Source: Facklamia lactis
GTDB lineage: Bacteria > Bacillota > Bacilli > Lactobacillales > Aerococcaceae
Length of the DNA: 64,000 nt
Direction of reading: 5' to 3'
Assembly: GCF_015863205.1 (NCBI RefSeq)
Contig: NZ_JACBXQ010000004.1
Span: forward strand, 124,001-188,000
Position 1 is the first letter of the stretch. Every line of letters begins with the position of its first letter. The position numbers and the translations under genes were made by a program. Shown piece after piece: positions 17,679 through 26,538 of the stretch. The notes under the pieces were generated by a model. That model was not told where the DNA came from and did not search any database. It was given only the letters and a program-made list of their open reading frames with translations.

Positions 17679-18611
17679 TCATTGGCGATTAGCCAACCGT
17701 CGATTCTGCCCACTTAAAGTTTTTTCTTTAGCAAGATAACGGACTCTTTCCATAATTCGTTTCGCTTTCATTGGTTCATCAGCATCTCGGATTGAGGACA
17801 GATGCATTTCTAATTCCCGCATTGAAAAATTAGATGTAAAAAAAGTCGGTAAAGATTCCTTCATACGATGTTCTAAAATAACACCTAATACATCATCTCG
17901 TAACCAAGCAGAATTAGATTCAGCCCCAATATCGTCTATAATCAAGACTGAAACCTGTTTAATTTTAGAAACGGTATCAAACAAGCGACTATCTTGGCCA
18001 ATTAATGACTTTAATTCCGATGCAAAAGTTGGGTAATGAATCATTGTCACAGCAATTCCCATAGCAGCTAGACCATTAGCCAAGGCCCCTAATAAATAGG
18101 TTTTGCCCACACCAAAAGGGCCCGAAATATACATGCCTCGTGCATATTGAAGTTTAATCTGAACCGCTTCTAAAAATTCAGAAATCTCCTCCATTAATTG
18201 TCGTCTCTCAATGGTTGAAAGATCATATTGATCCAATTGAGCCTGCTTAACATCTTCAGACATCATCCGATTGTCAATAAGAGACTGATAATGACGGATT
18301 TTTTCACTTTCTAAATATTCCTGTGTTGGAACATAGGTGACATCGATGTAGTTATAATTAATAAAAAGTTCGGGTTTAAAACCTGGATTTTGCCCTAATT
18401 CGCCCCTATCAATCGCTTCTTTCTCTCGCATAAACTCATTAAGCTTCGACATACTATTCGAAATCATTTCAACAGACAAACTGTCTTGGTGATCATGAAT
18501 GAATTGTTGAATAGCAGGGTACGCCAAAATCTGCCGATTCATTTCTTTACTGGTGCCTGCTTGAGGTAACCTTTTCTCAATTTTTTTTAGGATTGACCCC
18601 AATGTTTGCAT
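17679..18611 (-). CDS. dnaI: Primosomal protein DnaI (helicase loader)
   Basis: 310 residues. An N-terminal helicase-binding region (about 1-110) is followed by an AAA+ domain with Walker A GPFGVGKT near residue 164, Walker B VLIIDDIGAES, and a C-terminal arginine-rich end. It loads the replicative helicase at oriC and at restarted forks, together with DnaD and DnaB. It starts 1 nt after the dnaB stop, consistent with translational coupling, with AAGGATG upstream. Confidence 0.95.
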   Translation of the reverse strand: MQTLGSILKKIEKRLPQAGTSKEMNRQILAYPAIQQFIHDHQDSLSVEMISNSMSKLNEFMREKEAIDRGELGQNPGFKPELFINYNYIDVTYVPTQEYLESEKIRHYQSLIDNRMMSEDVKQAQLDQYDLSTIERRQLMEEISEFLEAVQIKLQYARGMYISGPFGVGKTYLLGALANGLAAMGIAVTMIHYPTFASELKSLIGQDSRLFDTVSKIKQVSVLIIDDIGAESNSAWLRDDVLGVILEHRMKESLPTFFTSNFSMRELEMHLSSIRDADEPMKAKRIMERVRYLAKEKTLSGQNRRLANRQ

Positions 18612-18612
18612 G

Positions 18613-20094
18613 CTAATTCACATCCTTTTTCAATACTTGTCTAAGTCTTTGACGTAAAGCATCTTCACTCTGCGGATCAGCCTGTTGGTCTTTCTCAGCC
18701 AAACTTTCTATCTGATCTGTCCGTTCTCCTTCAGAAGTAGACTGTTCTTTTAGCCAAGAAGGGATCGTTTCCTGTCTCCGTGACTTAGCTTTTGTCTGTG
18801 ACCATGAACTTTTCTGCTGAATTTGCTTATTACGCATTTCACTTTGTTTTTCTTTCATTTGTTTTTGAGTTAATAAATAGTCTAAGGCTTGGGCTGGGTC
18901 CTTAATATTTTGTTGTTGCCATTCATTAGCCGTACGACTAGAAAAGCCCTTCTCAAAAGTAGGTCTTCTCCGAAAAACAATCAGGTAATAAATCAACATA
19001 TTCAGTACAGCATCCGATAACTTCGAGCGTTGAGATAAATCCCTCAAATAAAACTGTTCCTCACTCGTCACAAACCCTCCCGTACTCTCCTTCATTTGTT
19101 GCAAAAAGTTAGCCGGTTCTAATCCTTCACAAATGATCACAATATCCAGTTCTTCATTCGTAAAATGAGGATATTGGTTAGATAATTCTTCTTTACGAAG
19201 AGTGTCTGCGTCATGTGACTGATTTGATTCTAGCTGCTGGGGTTCAACCCCTTGCTTTCTAGGAGAAAAATACTGATATTTTTGGGCATATGTACGCAAA
19301 TTCCCTATATCAATCTGTCCAGTTAGCGCATTTTGTGCTAACTTTGTGACTTGGGCCATTGCCTGTTCATCTAATTGAAAATAATGACCTATCATTGCAA
19401 CCTGTTCTAGAATTCCATGACTCATGGTATTGATGTCCACATTATCCGACTGAAGAATTTGAAAATAAAGATCAAAATTAAAATCAATCGTTTCTAGATC
19501 CACCATTTCTTGATTTGGATTTACTGACTCTTTAAATTGAATGCCTTCAATCGCTTCCATCAATTCCTGTCGACGAACGGACAAATTCATATCACTATAA
19601 ACCGCTGTAAATGGCTGGCTTATCTCACTTAGATGACTTAGGTCTAATTCCTCTTGTCGCCAATTTTTAATTAAGGAATAATAGGCTTCATCTCCAATTT
19701 GATAGAATAAAACGGTCGACAATTGTGGATGTTTAAAAAATCCCTCTGCCGTTAATGGAGCCTGTATATCATAAATCAAGGTCTGCCTTTGATAACTTTC
19801 ATGAGAAGCTTTGTCGCGATAGGTTTTAATTAAACCCACAGCTTCAAGTTGTTGACGCGCCTCATCGATATCCTTAATTCCAATATTCATCGCTAATACA
19901 AGTCGAGAGTGCATCTGTCTATAGCTCCAATAGCCCTCCTCAAGTGGTTGATTAATCAACGTTAAATATAAACCTAAACTTTCTGTTCCCACAATCGGTT
20001 GATATAATTGAGTTAAGATCTGTAATTGGACTGTTGTTAAAACATGACAAATTCTAACTTGAAAAGGCTGGTAAGGATTAATCTGTACTGTCAT
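18613..20094 (-). CDS. dnaB: Replication initiation/membrane attachment protein DnaB
   Basis: 493 residues. This is the Firmicutes DnaB (not the helicase), a membrane-associated partner of DnaD and DnaI in helicase loading. Winged-helix and DnaD-like regions are visible (N-terminal YQPFQVRICHVLTTVQLQILTQLYQP; C-terminal DLSQRSKLSDAVLNMLIYYLI), with a charged Gln/Lys-rich tail. The start overlaps the end of nrdR by 17 nt, with no strong ribosome site, so translation is probably coupled. Order nrdR-dnaB-dnaI is conserved across Firmicutes. Confidence 0.93.
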   Translation of the reverse strand: MTVQINPYQPFQVRICHVLTTVQLQILTQLYQPIVGTESLGLYLTLINQPLEEGYWSYRQMHSRLVLAMNIGIKDIDEARQQLEAVGLIKTYRDKASHESYQRQTLIYDIQAPLTAEGFFKHPQLSTVLFYQIGDEAYYSLIKNWRQEELDLSHLSEISQPFTAVYSDMNLSVRRQELMEAIEGIQFKESVNPNQEMVDLETIDFNFDLYFQILQSDNVDINTMSHGILEQVAMIGHYFQLDEQAMAQVTKLAQNALTGQIDIGNLRTYAQKYQYFSPRKQGVEPQQLESNQSHDADTLRKEELSNQYPHFTNEELDIVIICEGLEPANFLQQMKESTGGFVTSEEQFYLRDLSQRSKLSDAVLNMLIYYLIVFRRRPTFEKGFSSRTANEWQQQNIKDPAQALDYLLTQKQMKEKQSEMRNKQIQQKSSWSQTKAKSRRQETIPSWLKEQSTSEGERTDQIESLAEKDQQADPQSEDALRQRLRQVLKKDVN

Positions 20095-20584
20095 CTTTGT
20101 CTGACTTTGATTTAGTTATATAACTGGTCGGGTTTTTCTGATCTAAAGCCTCTAGCTCCTTAATAAACATCTCTCTCGATTGAAACTCTCGATAAACACT
20201 TGCAAATCGAATATAAGCAACCTCATCTAGTTCCATTAGCAAAGGCATCACAAACTCTCCAATTTGTTTACTCGGTATTTCTTGGTCACAGGTTTCTCTC
20301 ATTTGGCTCTCAACCTTAGATACTAATTCTTCCATCTGCTCTCTGGAGATAGGTCTCTTTTCAGCCGCACGTACAATTCCTCGTAGAAGCTTATCTCGAT
20401 TAAATTCCTCACGTGTTCCATCTCGCTTTACAACTAATAATGGCGTTCTTTCTATTCGCTCATAAGTATTAAAGCGAAAGCCACACGCTATGCATTCACG
20501 TCGACGACGAATTGAAGTCCCATCCTCAGCAGGTCTCGAATCAACAACTTTTGATTGTTGCCGATGACATTTTGGACATTCCAT
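20078..20584 (-). CDS. nrdR: Ribonucleotide reductase repressor NrdR
   Basis: 168 residues from the ATG at 20584, which follows GGAGGGACTTTG (a TTG just upstream is a less likely start). Zinc ribbon with C3, C6, C31 and C34 (ECPKC and ECIACGFRF), then an ATP-cone domain (VVKRDGTREEFNRDKLLRG). It represses nrd operons when loaded with dATP. No nrd gene or obvious NrdR box was seen in this window. The gene is upstream of dnaB in the standard arrangement. Confidence 0.96.
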   Translation of the reverse strand: MECPKCHRQQSKVVDSRPAEDGTSIRRRRECIACGFRFNTYERIERTPLLVVKRDGTREEFNRDKLLRGIVRAAEKRPISREQMEELVSKVESQMRETCDQEIPSKQIGEFVMPLLMELDEVAYIRFASVYREFQSREMFIKELEALDQKNPTSYITKSKSDKDDSTD

Positions 20585-20633
20585 CAAAGTCCCTCCTCTC
20601 CATTACGTTCCTTAAAATCATTAAGTAAACTTA

Positions 20634-21230
20634 TTATAACTTATTTAATACTTTCTGTAATGCATCGTCTACTTGTTCATGCATTTGTTGGATTGTTGTT
20701 TCGCTCGATATCACTCGATCTGCCCATTTCACTTTGTCTTCAATCGGCCATTGACTATGAATTCGATCTTTGGCTAACGCTTCCGATAAAAGATCACGAG
20801 ACATCAAACGTTTCAATTGCAAACGATGTGACGCATAAATTAACCAAACTTCATCATAATCCGCACTTTTCTCTGTTTCATACAAAAGTGGAACTTCTAT
20901 AAAAATAATAGGTTCCGCATACAGTTGTATTTGTTTTTCTAATTCATTGAAAATGAGTGGGTGCATGATTTCATTCAATTGATTTAGCAACTGCTTATCA
21001 GAAAAAACTTTTTCGGCCAATTTTTTCCGATGAAGTTCTCCACTATCATCCAGAATTTCAGAGCCAAAATTCACTACCAAGGCTTCTAAACCTGGACTCC
21101 CAGGCTTTACAACTTTTCTTGCTATCTGATCTGTATCGATTACTTGATAGCCTTTACTGCGAAGATATTTAGCAACTGTCGACTTTCCAGTTGCAATACC
21201 ACCGGTCAGGGCAATTCTATATGGCATCAT
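20634..21230 (-). CDS. coaE: Dephospho-CoA kinase
   Basis: 198 residues. P-loop ALTGGIATGKSTVAK near the N-terminus and QVIDTDQIARKVV substrate region. It catalyses the last step of coenzyme A synthesis. Two ATGs in tandem (21230 and 21227) share AGGGGAAAGA, so the first residue is uncertain by one. It lies 15 nt after mutM and about 50 nt before nrdR; mutM-coaE adjacency is common in Firmicutes. Confidence 0.95.
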   Translation of the reverse strand: MMPYRIALTGGIATGKSTVAKYLRSKGYQVIDTDQIARKVVKPGSPGLEALVVNFGSEILDDSGELHRKKLAEKVFSDKQLLNQLNEIMHPLIFNELEKQIQLYAEPIIFIEVPLLYETEKSADYDEVWLIYASHRLQLKRLMSRDLLSEALAKDRIHSQWPIEDKVKWADRVISSETTIQQMHEQVDDALQKVLNKL

Positions 21231-21245
21231 TCTTTCCCCTAATTA

Positions 21246-22094
21246 TTATTTTATTGGTTGACAATTTGGACAAAAATGCGTCCCCCGCTGTCCTAACTTT
21301 ATTTTTTTGATTGTAACACCACAAAGTTCACAAGGTTGACCAGCACGACCGTACACTTTTAAGTTTTGCTGAAACTTACCAGCTTCACCTAATGAATTGC
21401 GATAGGTGCGAATAGATGATCCACCTGCTGCTACAGCTTCTTCAATCACCTTCATAATTGCTAGATGCAAAATATTAATTTCAGATTCTGATAATTGATT
21501 TGCAAACGTGCTAGGATGTATTCTTGCTCGAAAAAGAACTTCATCAACATAAATATTTCCTAAACCAGCTACCACCTTCTGCTCTAACAGAACAGTTTTT
21601 ATGGGACGTTTGATTTTTGAAAGCTTCTTTGCAAATTCTTGAAGATGAAACTCTTCTACAATAGGCTCTGGTCCTAATTGTTTTTGTTCAAAAAATTCTT
21701 GTAATTGATTCTTGGCTACAATTTCCATTCGGCCAAATTTACGCACATCTTCATAATCTAACTGACTTCCATCCGTCAATATAAATCGTACATGTGTATG
21801 TTTGTTTCGAGTATAATTTGTTAGTTTTTCTGAAGAAAAATAACAATATTTCCCTTCCATCCGTAAATGAGAAATCAAGAAAAGGTCTGATAAATAAAAG
21901 ATCAAATACTTTCCTCTACGTCCAATTTCTAATATTGTCTGACCCTTTAATTGAGCTACGAACTCTTCACATTCAATAGGGCTTTCGGCTCCTACAATTC
22001 TTGGCCAATCAATCAAAACATCACGAATTGTTTTACCTTTTACTAATTGATTTAATCCCATCATCACGGAGTTAACCTCTGGTAATTCTGGCAC
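21246..22094 (-). CDS. mutM: Formamidopyrimidine-DNA glycosylase
   Basis: 282 residues. After Met removal the protein starts PELPEV, giving the catalytic N-terminal proline and the following Glu. The C-terminal zinc finger is complete: CELCGVTI and FCPNCQ. It excises 8-oxoguanine and FaPy lesions and nicks by beta/delta elimination. In many Firmicutes it directly follows polA; here about 4.4 kb of glycosylation genes separate them. Confidence 0.97.
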   Translation of the reverse strand: MPELPEVNSVMMGLNQLVKGKTIRDVLIDWPRIVGAESPIECEEFVAQLKGQTILEIGRRGKYLIFYLSDLFLISHLRMEGKYCYFSSEKLTNYTRNKHTHVRFILTDGSQLDYEDVRKFGRMEIVAKNQLQEFFEQKQLGPEPIVEEFHLQEFAKKLSKIKRPIKTVLLEQKVVAGLGNIYVDEVLFRARIHPSTFANQLSESEINILHLAIMKVIEEAVAAGGSSIRTYRNSLGEAGKFQQNLKVYGRAGQPCELCGVTIKKIKLGQRGTHFCPNCQPIK

Positions 22095-22158
22095 TTAATC
22101 CCTCCTAATCATTCTCCATTATACTTTATTCGAATCGTTCCTGCATATAGCAAGAAGA

Positions 22159-22179
22159 GACGAGAGTTCTCCCCTCGTC
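22159..22179 (-). terminator. Weak hairpin after the YfhO gene
   Basis: 6-bp GC-rich stem GACGAG/CTCGTC with a 9-nt loop, 43 nt past the stop, followed by TCTTCTTG on the minus strand. Partial terminator at best. Confidence 0.35.
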
Positions 22180-22222
22180 AATCTAAATAATTTTTTATTT
22201 AAAGAATGGGTCCTACCTTTGC

Positions 22223-24856
22223 CTAACGATTATGATGTCTTCTAATAAGGATTAAAAGGAAAAAGATCACTAATGATACTATCGACAAAAGACTTCCGAT
22301 TATTAGCCCTTTTGGAATAAAAGTCATTTCTATCTCATGGTAGCCTGCTTCAATTGGAAAGGCTAATAATGAATCCCACACAACCTGAGTCTCAACTTTT
22401 TGACCATCTACCTTCACTTGCCAACCTTTATCAAATGGGATTGAGGTGAAGACCCACGGACTTTCTTCTATCTTAATACTTCCCCGAACATAATTAGACC
22501 CCCAACTTTGCAATTCCAAACCTTCTTGCTTTCTAGCTTTTACAAGTTTTTCAAACTCTTTTTGATTAAACCTTACTACTTTTAAGTTTGTCAAATTAAA
22601 CTGGCGGTCGGCCTTAATATCAATTTTAAACTCAAGTTCTTGTCCTTGCTCTTGATAAGCAATATTAAAGAATTGATCTGATCCAAACTTTGAACGGTAA
22701 TCAAACTCTTCACCATTTAAGTATAATTCTACTTCGGATTCATGAGTCGATAAACTTTGTGGAATTGTAATAAAGTAGGCATCATCTGTATCAGCTGTTA
22801 AGGTAATTCTCATGCTACTTTCTTTACTTGGATCTTCTCTAGAAAAAATTTGATCTCCATTTTCCGTAAGTCCCTGCTTTAAATTACTCACTTCTTTTTT
22901 GATCGGTACTTCCTCAAAGAGAAAATCTTTACTTCCAGTCAGAGCTTGCCCTATCGCATTTTGATTTAAAATAGGCATATTATCGAGTAAAGTCAGATCC
23001 ATTGCTGCATCACTAATTCCAAATGCAATTGGTAAAGTATGTTGTACCTGATATAAAGAGAAACGATCGGTCGCTCCCACTAAATTGTCTGGCTGAATAA
23101 CGTCTTTCCTTGTCACATCCGTTGGGAAAATATAAGTTTCATCCATTTCTTTCTGATTATCAGTAGAAAAAGATTCATTATTAACAAAATATTTCACACC
23201 TAATAAGGCATCTGTTAAAGGAGTCCCATAGTAATAAACAGAAGCATCGATTCCTGAGTTCCCTAAACGCTCATACAAATCCCGAGTGGTTCCTTCTAAA
23301 CTGGAAGAAAAATTGGTTAAACCTGGATAATTAAACGTCATAGGATCATTTTTAGAACGATAGAATGTTTTTGAAATGCGATAAAAATCATCCTGACTAG
23401 GCCGAATTTCGTCTATTGCCTGATCAATCACACTTAGCGCATTCTCAAATTTAAACGCATTATTGTGATTAATATCTTCCTGAGAATAATAAGCATTCAC
23501 TCCTAGTTCAGTGAATGTCAAGAAGATAAGCAATATCCCCTTTAGAACTGACCCCTTCACAAAATAAAGAATGAGACACACTAAGCCAAAACATAAGGCC
23601 GACAATTGTTGCTGTTCTGCTGATAGAAAAGTATAGTCTTTAGCTATTACGATAGCGTGAATCATAAACATCAGACTTAAGCCAATAAAGACATCGTGAC
23701 TTTTAATCAATCGTTTTTGTAATCCTTGGAAAGCTAAAACCAAAAGAAAGAAAATGACAATCCATGAAAAACGATAGAAAAAGCCTGCAGGATTCTGTCC
23801 CATATGCCAAATTTTACTTGTAAATTCATGTGTAATTGAAAAGAAAAAGATCAGAAGTATAACTAATGACGCTACTTTATGACTGCGTTTTATCTTATCA
23901 GATATAAAATAAATAAAAGTTCCAAAAGCAGCTAGTGATCCCATATAAAGATTTGGTAAATTAGGGCCTGACGACCAAGACTGGTTATCAAAAGCACCAA
24001 TCATATATTTAGAGAAAATATCCAACGGATTAATTTGCAGCTCCCAATCAAATGAAAGAGTAGATTCTAATGCTGCTTTGGAATTTAGCAAATTGTAAAT
24101 GTTAGGTAACATCAAGAAGGCAGATAAGCCAATCCCTAAAAGAGAATACCCTCCTAGCCTCATTACTTTACCTGTCAAAGACTGGATTGAATGATTTTGT
24201 GAATGAATAAATAAATAATAAAAAGTATACATAAATATAAATAAGCAAATCATATAGCCCATATAATATTGGATAACCATCGTAATGGCCAGAAGAAGGA
24301 TATACTTAATAGGACTTTTTCCGTCTAGCAATTCCTCTAGAGCCACTAATAATAAAGGCATTAACCATAGCGCATCCATAAAAATAGGGGCCATTTGATA
24401 AGAAACTGCGAACCCATTTAAGGCATAAGCAGAAGATAAAGCAATCGTTAAATAGGGGGATTCCTGACCATTATGTCTCTTTACGAGATAGTAAGCCATG
24501 GCCAAACCCATTGCGCCATATCTCAACCAAACAGAAATGAATACTGCATAGGAAATATGATCAACAGGAACAAGCAGATAAATAAGATTAAAAGGGCTCA
24601 TCAAATAATAGGCCCAAGCCCCTACCATATTACCACCTAATGATTTTGTAAAAGAATAGAAAAAACTGCCCCAATCACCTGATCGAATAGTATTCCGCAT
24701 AAAAATATACAGGTCCACAAATTGTTGATTAAAATCGATAGCTAAAAAAGATTTCGTCCCAAAAGGATAAAAATCATTAAAGAACCATGCTACTAACATA
24801 ATTAATAAAGGAGCCAACCCACTCCACAGTAAAATTGAAAATTTATTTTTTCTCAC
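22223..24856 (-). CDS. YfhO-family multi-spanning glycosyltransferase
   Basis: 877 residues with about 13-14 membrane helices and a large extracytoplasmic beta-rich C-terminal part (about 490-845) before a last helix. This matches YfhO, a GT-C-type enzyme that transfers a sugar from undecaprenyl phosphate to cell-wall polymers such as lipoteichoic acid outside the membrane. The first loop DFNQQFVDLYIFMR carries the acidic residue expected for catalysis. It starts at GTG, sharing TAGTG with the stop of the upstream glycosyltransferase; GAGGTGG precedes it. Third gene of a GtrA-CsbB-YfhO set. Confidence 0.82.
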   Translation of the reverse strand: MRKNKFSILLWSGLAPLLIMLVAWFFNDFYPFGTKSFLAIDFNQQFVDLYIFMRNTIRSGDWGSFFYSFTKSLGGNMVGAWAYYLMSPFNLIYLLVPVDHISYAVFISVWLRYGAMGLAMAYYLVKRHNGQESPYLTIALSSAYALNGFAVSYQMAPIFMDALWLMPLLLVALEELLDGKSPIKYILLLAITMVIQYYMGYMICLFIFMYTFYYLFIHSQNHSIQSLTGKVMRLGGYSLLGIGLSAFLMLPNIYNLLNSKAALESTLSFDWELQINPLDIFSKYMIGAFDNQSWSSGPNLPNLYMGSLAAFGTFIYFISDKIKRSHKVASLVILLIFFFSITHEFTSKIWHMGQNPAGFFYRFSWIVIFFLLVLAFQGLQKRLIKSHDVFIGLSLMFMIHAIVIAKDYTFLSAEQQQLSALCFGLVCLILYFVKGSVLKGILLIFLTFTELGVNAYYSQEDINHNNAFKFENALSVIDQAIDEIRPSQDDFYRISKTFYRSKNDPMTFNYPGLTNFSSSLEGTTRDLYERLGNSGIDASVYYYGTPLTDALLGVKYFVNNESFSTDNQKEMDETYIFPTDVTRKDVIQPDNLVGATDRFSLYQVQHTLPIAFGISDAAMDLTLLDNMPILNQNAIGQALTGSKDFLFEEVPIKKEVSNLKQGLTENGDQIFSREDPSKESSMRITLTADTDDAYFITIPQSLSTHESEVELYLNGEEFDYRSKFGSDQFFNIAYQEQGQELEFKIDIKADRQFNLTNLKVVRFNQKEFEKLVKARKQEGLELQSWGSNYVRGSIKIEESPWVFTSIPFDKGWQVKVDGQKVETQVVWDSLLAFPIEAGYHEIEMTFIPKGLIIGSLLSIVSLVIFFLLILIRRHHNR

Positions 24857-25791
24857 TAGTCATCCACCTCGATATTGCTTTCTTCAATTATGTAATGAGG
24901 ACGTCCTTTCACTTCATAAAAGATCTTTCCAATATACTCACCTAGGACGCCTATTGAAACTAATTGGACCCCTCCAAATAAAACAACAGTAAAAATTGTC
25001 GTAAAGTAACCCGAAACAGCTGTTGCAGGACTAATAATATAAGAGATAAAAAGCCAAAGAACATATAACAAAGCAATCGCAATACACACAAGGCCTAATG
25101 CAAATATCATTCGAAGAGGTTGATTTGAAAAAGACAAAATACCATCTAAAGCATAGTTTAGCGATTTTTTAAATGACCACTTGGTCTGCCCCGCTTCTCT
25201 TAACTCATTATCATATTCAATCACAGTACTCTTAAATCCAATCCAGGAAAAAAGTCCTTTTGAAAAGCGATTATATTCCTGCAAAGACGTTATAGCCTCA
25301 ATAGCTTTACGTGATAGCAAACGAAAATCAGAAACCCCATCTGTTAGTTGAACTTCCATTAAATCATTCGCTACACGATAAAATAAACCGGCAAACAAAT
25401 TAGTGGAACGTTTCTCTCCTCTTCTTGTCCGTTTGGCATTAACAATGTCATAACCTTCCTGGAATTTATCTAACATTTCTTTGATTAACCTGGGTGGATT
25501 TTGTAGATCACCATCCATTATAATAACAGCCTCACCCGTTGCATGCTCAAAACCAGCCAACATGCCCGATTCCTTCCCAAAATTTCGACTAAAAGAAATA
25601 TATTTCACTCTTAAATCATTCTGAGCAATTGATCGCATATGCTCTAAGGTTCGATCACTCGATCCATCATTAATATACAGGAGCTCAAATTGATAATCCT
25701 TTAGCTTATCAAGCTCTTTGGTTAGTGTATTGTGAGTTTTAACAATCATCTCTTCCTCATTATAGAATGGGATTAAAATTGTGATTTTCAT
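24856..25791 (-). CDS. CsbB/GtrB-type undecaprenyl-phosphate glycosyltransferase
   Basis: 311 residues. Cytoplasmic GT2 domain with ILIPFYNEEEMI, the metal-binding DGDLQNPP and later QEYNRFSKGLF, then two C-terminal membrane helices (about 230-255 and 265-290). Enzymes of this type (CsbB, GtrB, dolichol-phosphate mannose synthase relatives) move a sugar from a nucleotide donor to undecaprenyl phosphate at the inner face. AAGGAGCGAGGGA precedes the ATG. The partner flippase-like gene lies upstream and the YfhO transferase overlaps downstream. Confidence 0.88.
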   Translation of the reverse strand: MKITILIPFYNEEEMIVKTHNTLTKELDKLKDYQFELLYINDGSSDRTLEHMRSIAQNDLRVKYISFSRNFGKESGMLAGFEHATGEAVIIMDGDLQNPPRLIKEMLDKFQEGYDIVNAKRTRRGEKRSTNLFAGLFYRVANDLMEVQLTDGVSDFRLLSRKAIEAITSLQEYNRFSKGLFSWIGFKSTVIEYDNELREAGQTKWSFKKSLNYALDGILSFSNQPLRMIFALGLVCIAIALLYVLWLFISYIISPATAVSGYFTTIFTVVLFGGVQLVSIGVLGEYIGKIFYEVKGRPHYIIEESNIEVDD

Positions 25792-25818
25792 TCCCTCGCT
25801 CCTTACATTTCACTGATT

Positions 25819-26205
25819 TTAAGCTTCAAAATATATTTTTCTAGTTATAAAGTTAAAGGCCATTACCACAATACCTACAAGAACTTTAGATAGCATTACT
25901 TCTAGATGCATCCAATCAACAAAAATCGCCAAGCCCAGTAATGTGATCAATAAACCGGCCACACTTAAAATAAAAAAGGCAATGAATTCCTTGTGCCTCT
26001 CCTCATTTCCAAACTTACTTTTAAAAACAAATTTCATACTCATATAATAATTGTAAAATGTTGCTATCACAAACGCAATGGTAGCAGCAATCATATGATT
26101 AATATTTAAATGATAATTTAATACATATAAGATGACCATATCCAATAAAGTGGCGGTCCCTCCAACAAAAACAAAGCGAATAACCTGTGCTAATATTCTT
26201 TTCAT
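25819..26205 (-). CDS. GtrA-family membrane protein (sugar-lipid flippase candidate)
   Basis: 128 residues, four membrane helices, with FVFVGGTATLLDMVILYVLN typical of the GtrA/GtcA family. These proteins are thought to flip undecaprenyl-phosphate sugars to the outer face. The ATG at 26205 is preferred (AAGGA with 8-nt spacing) over one at 26214. It opens the three-gene glycosylation cassette that interrupts polA-mutM. Confidence 0.85.
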   Translation of the reverse strand: MKRILAQVIRFVFVGGTATLLDMVILYVLNYHLNINHMIAATIAFVIATFYNYYMSMKFVFKSKFGNEERHKEFIAFFILSVAGLLITLLGLAIFVDWMHLEVMLSKVLVGIVVMAFNFITRKIYFEA

Positions 26206-26481
26206 AGTGTCCATCCTTAATTAATTTTCCATACAGGGCATATTATATAATAATTTAAGTTTAGATTCATCCTTGTATACTTTTACTCTTTTCAAAATGA
26301 GTTCGTTATAAACGATGCTCCAAAGCTCTATTGTCATATATAGTATGCTAAACTTCCTAAATAAAGCATCAGAAAATCCGCCCTATCCTAGAAAGTTTTT
26401 CCGTTTATTTCAGAATAAGCTAAAATCTCTTTAAAATAGACAAAAATTCTCTTAGAAAAAGCTCCCCTGCCTATTGAGCAA
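26206..26481 (-). other. Intergenic region upstream of the glycosylation cassette
   Basis: About 275 nt between the polA terminator and the GtrA gene. A perfect TATAAT lies on the minus strand in TTATATAATATG (about 26247-26242) with a weak -35, giving a likely cassette promoter with a short leader. Nothing else is recognisable. Confidence 0.4.
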
Positions 26482-26523
26482 AAAATCAGAAAAGCAGATA
26501 TCCCCATCTGCTTTTCTGATTTT
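26482..26523 (-). terminator. Terminator of polA
   Basis: Perfect 18-bp stem (26482-26499 with 26506-26523), 6-nt loop, T-rich outer arm, 16 nt after the polA stop. It uncouples the glycosylation cassette from polA. Confidence 0.85.
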
Positions 26524-26538
26524 CAATGAATTCTAGCC

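Noticed and set aside
20555-20902. 115-codon open frame across the coaE/nrdR junction on the plus strand
   Set aside because: Antisense to two conserved genes with no start signal.
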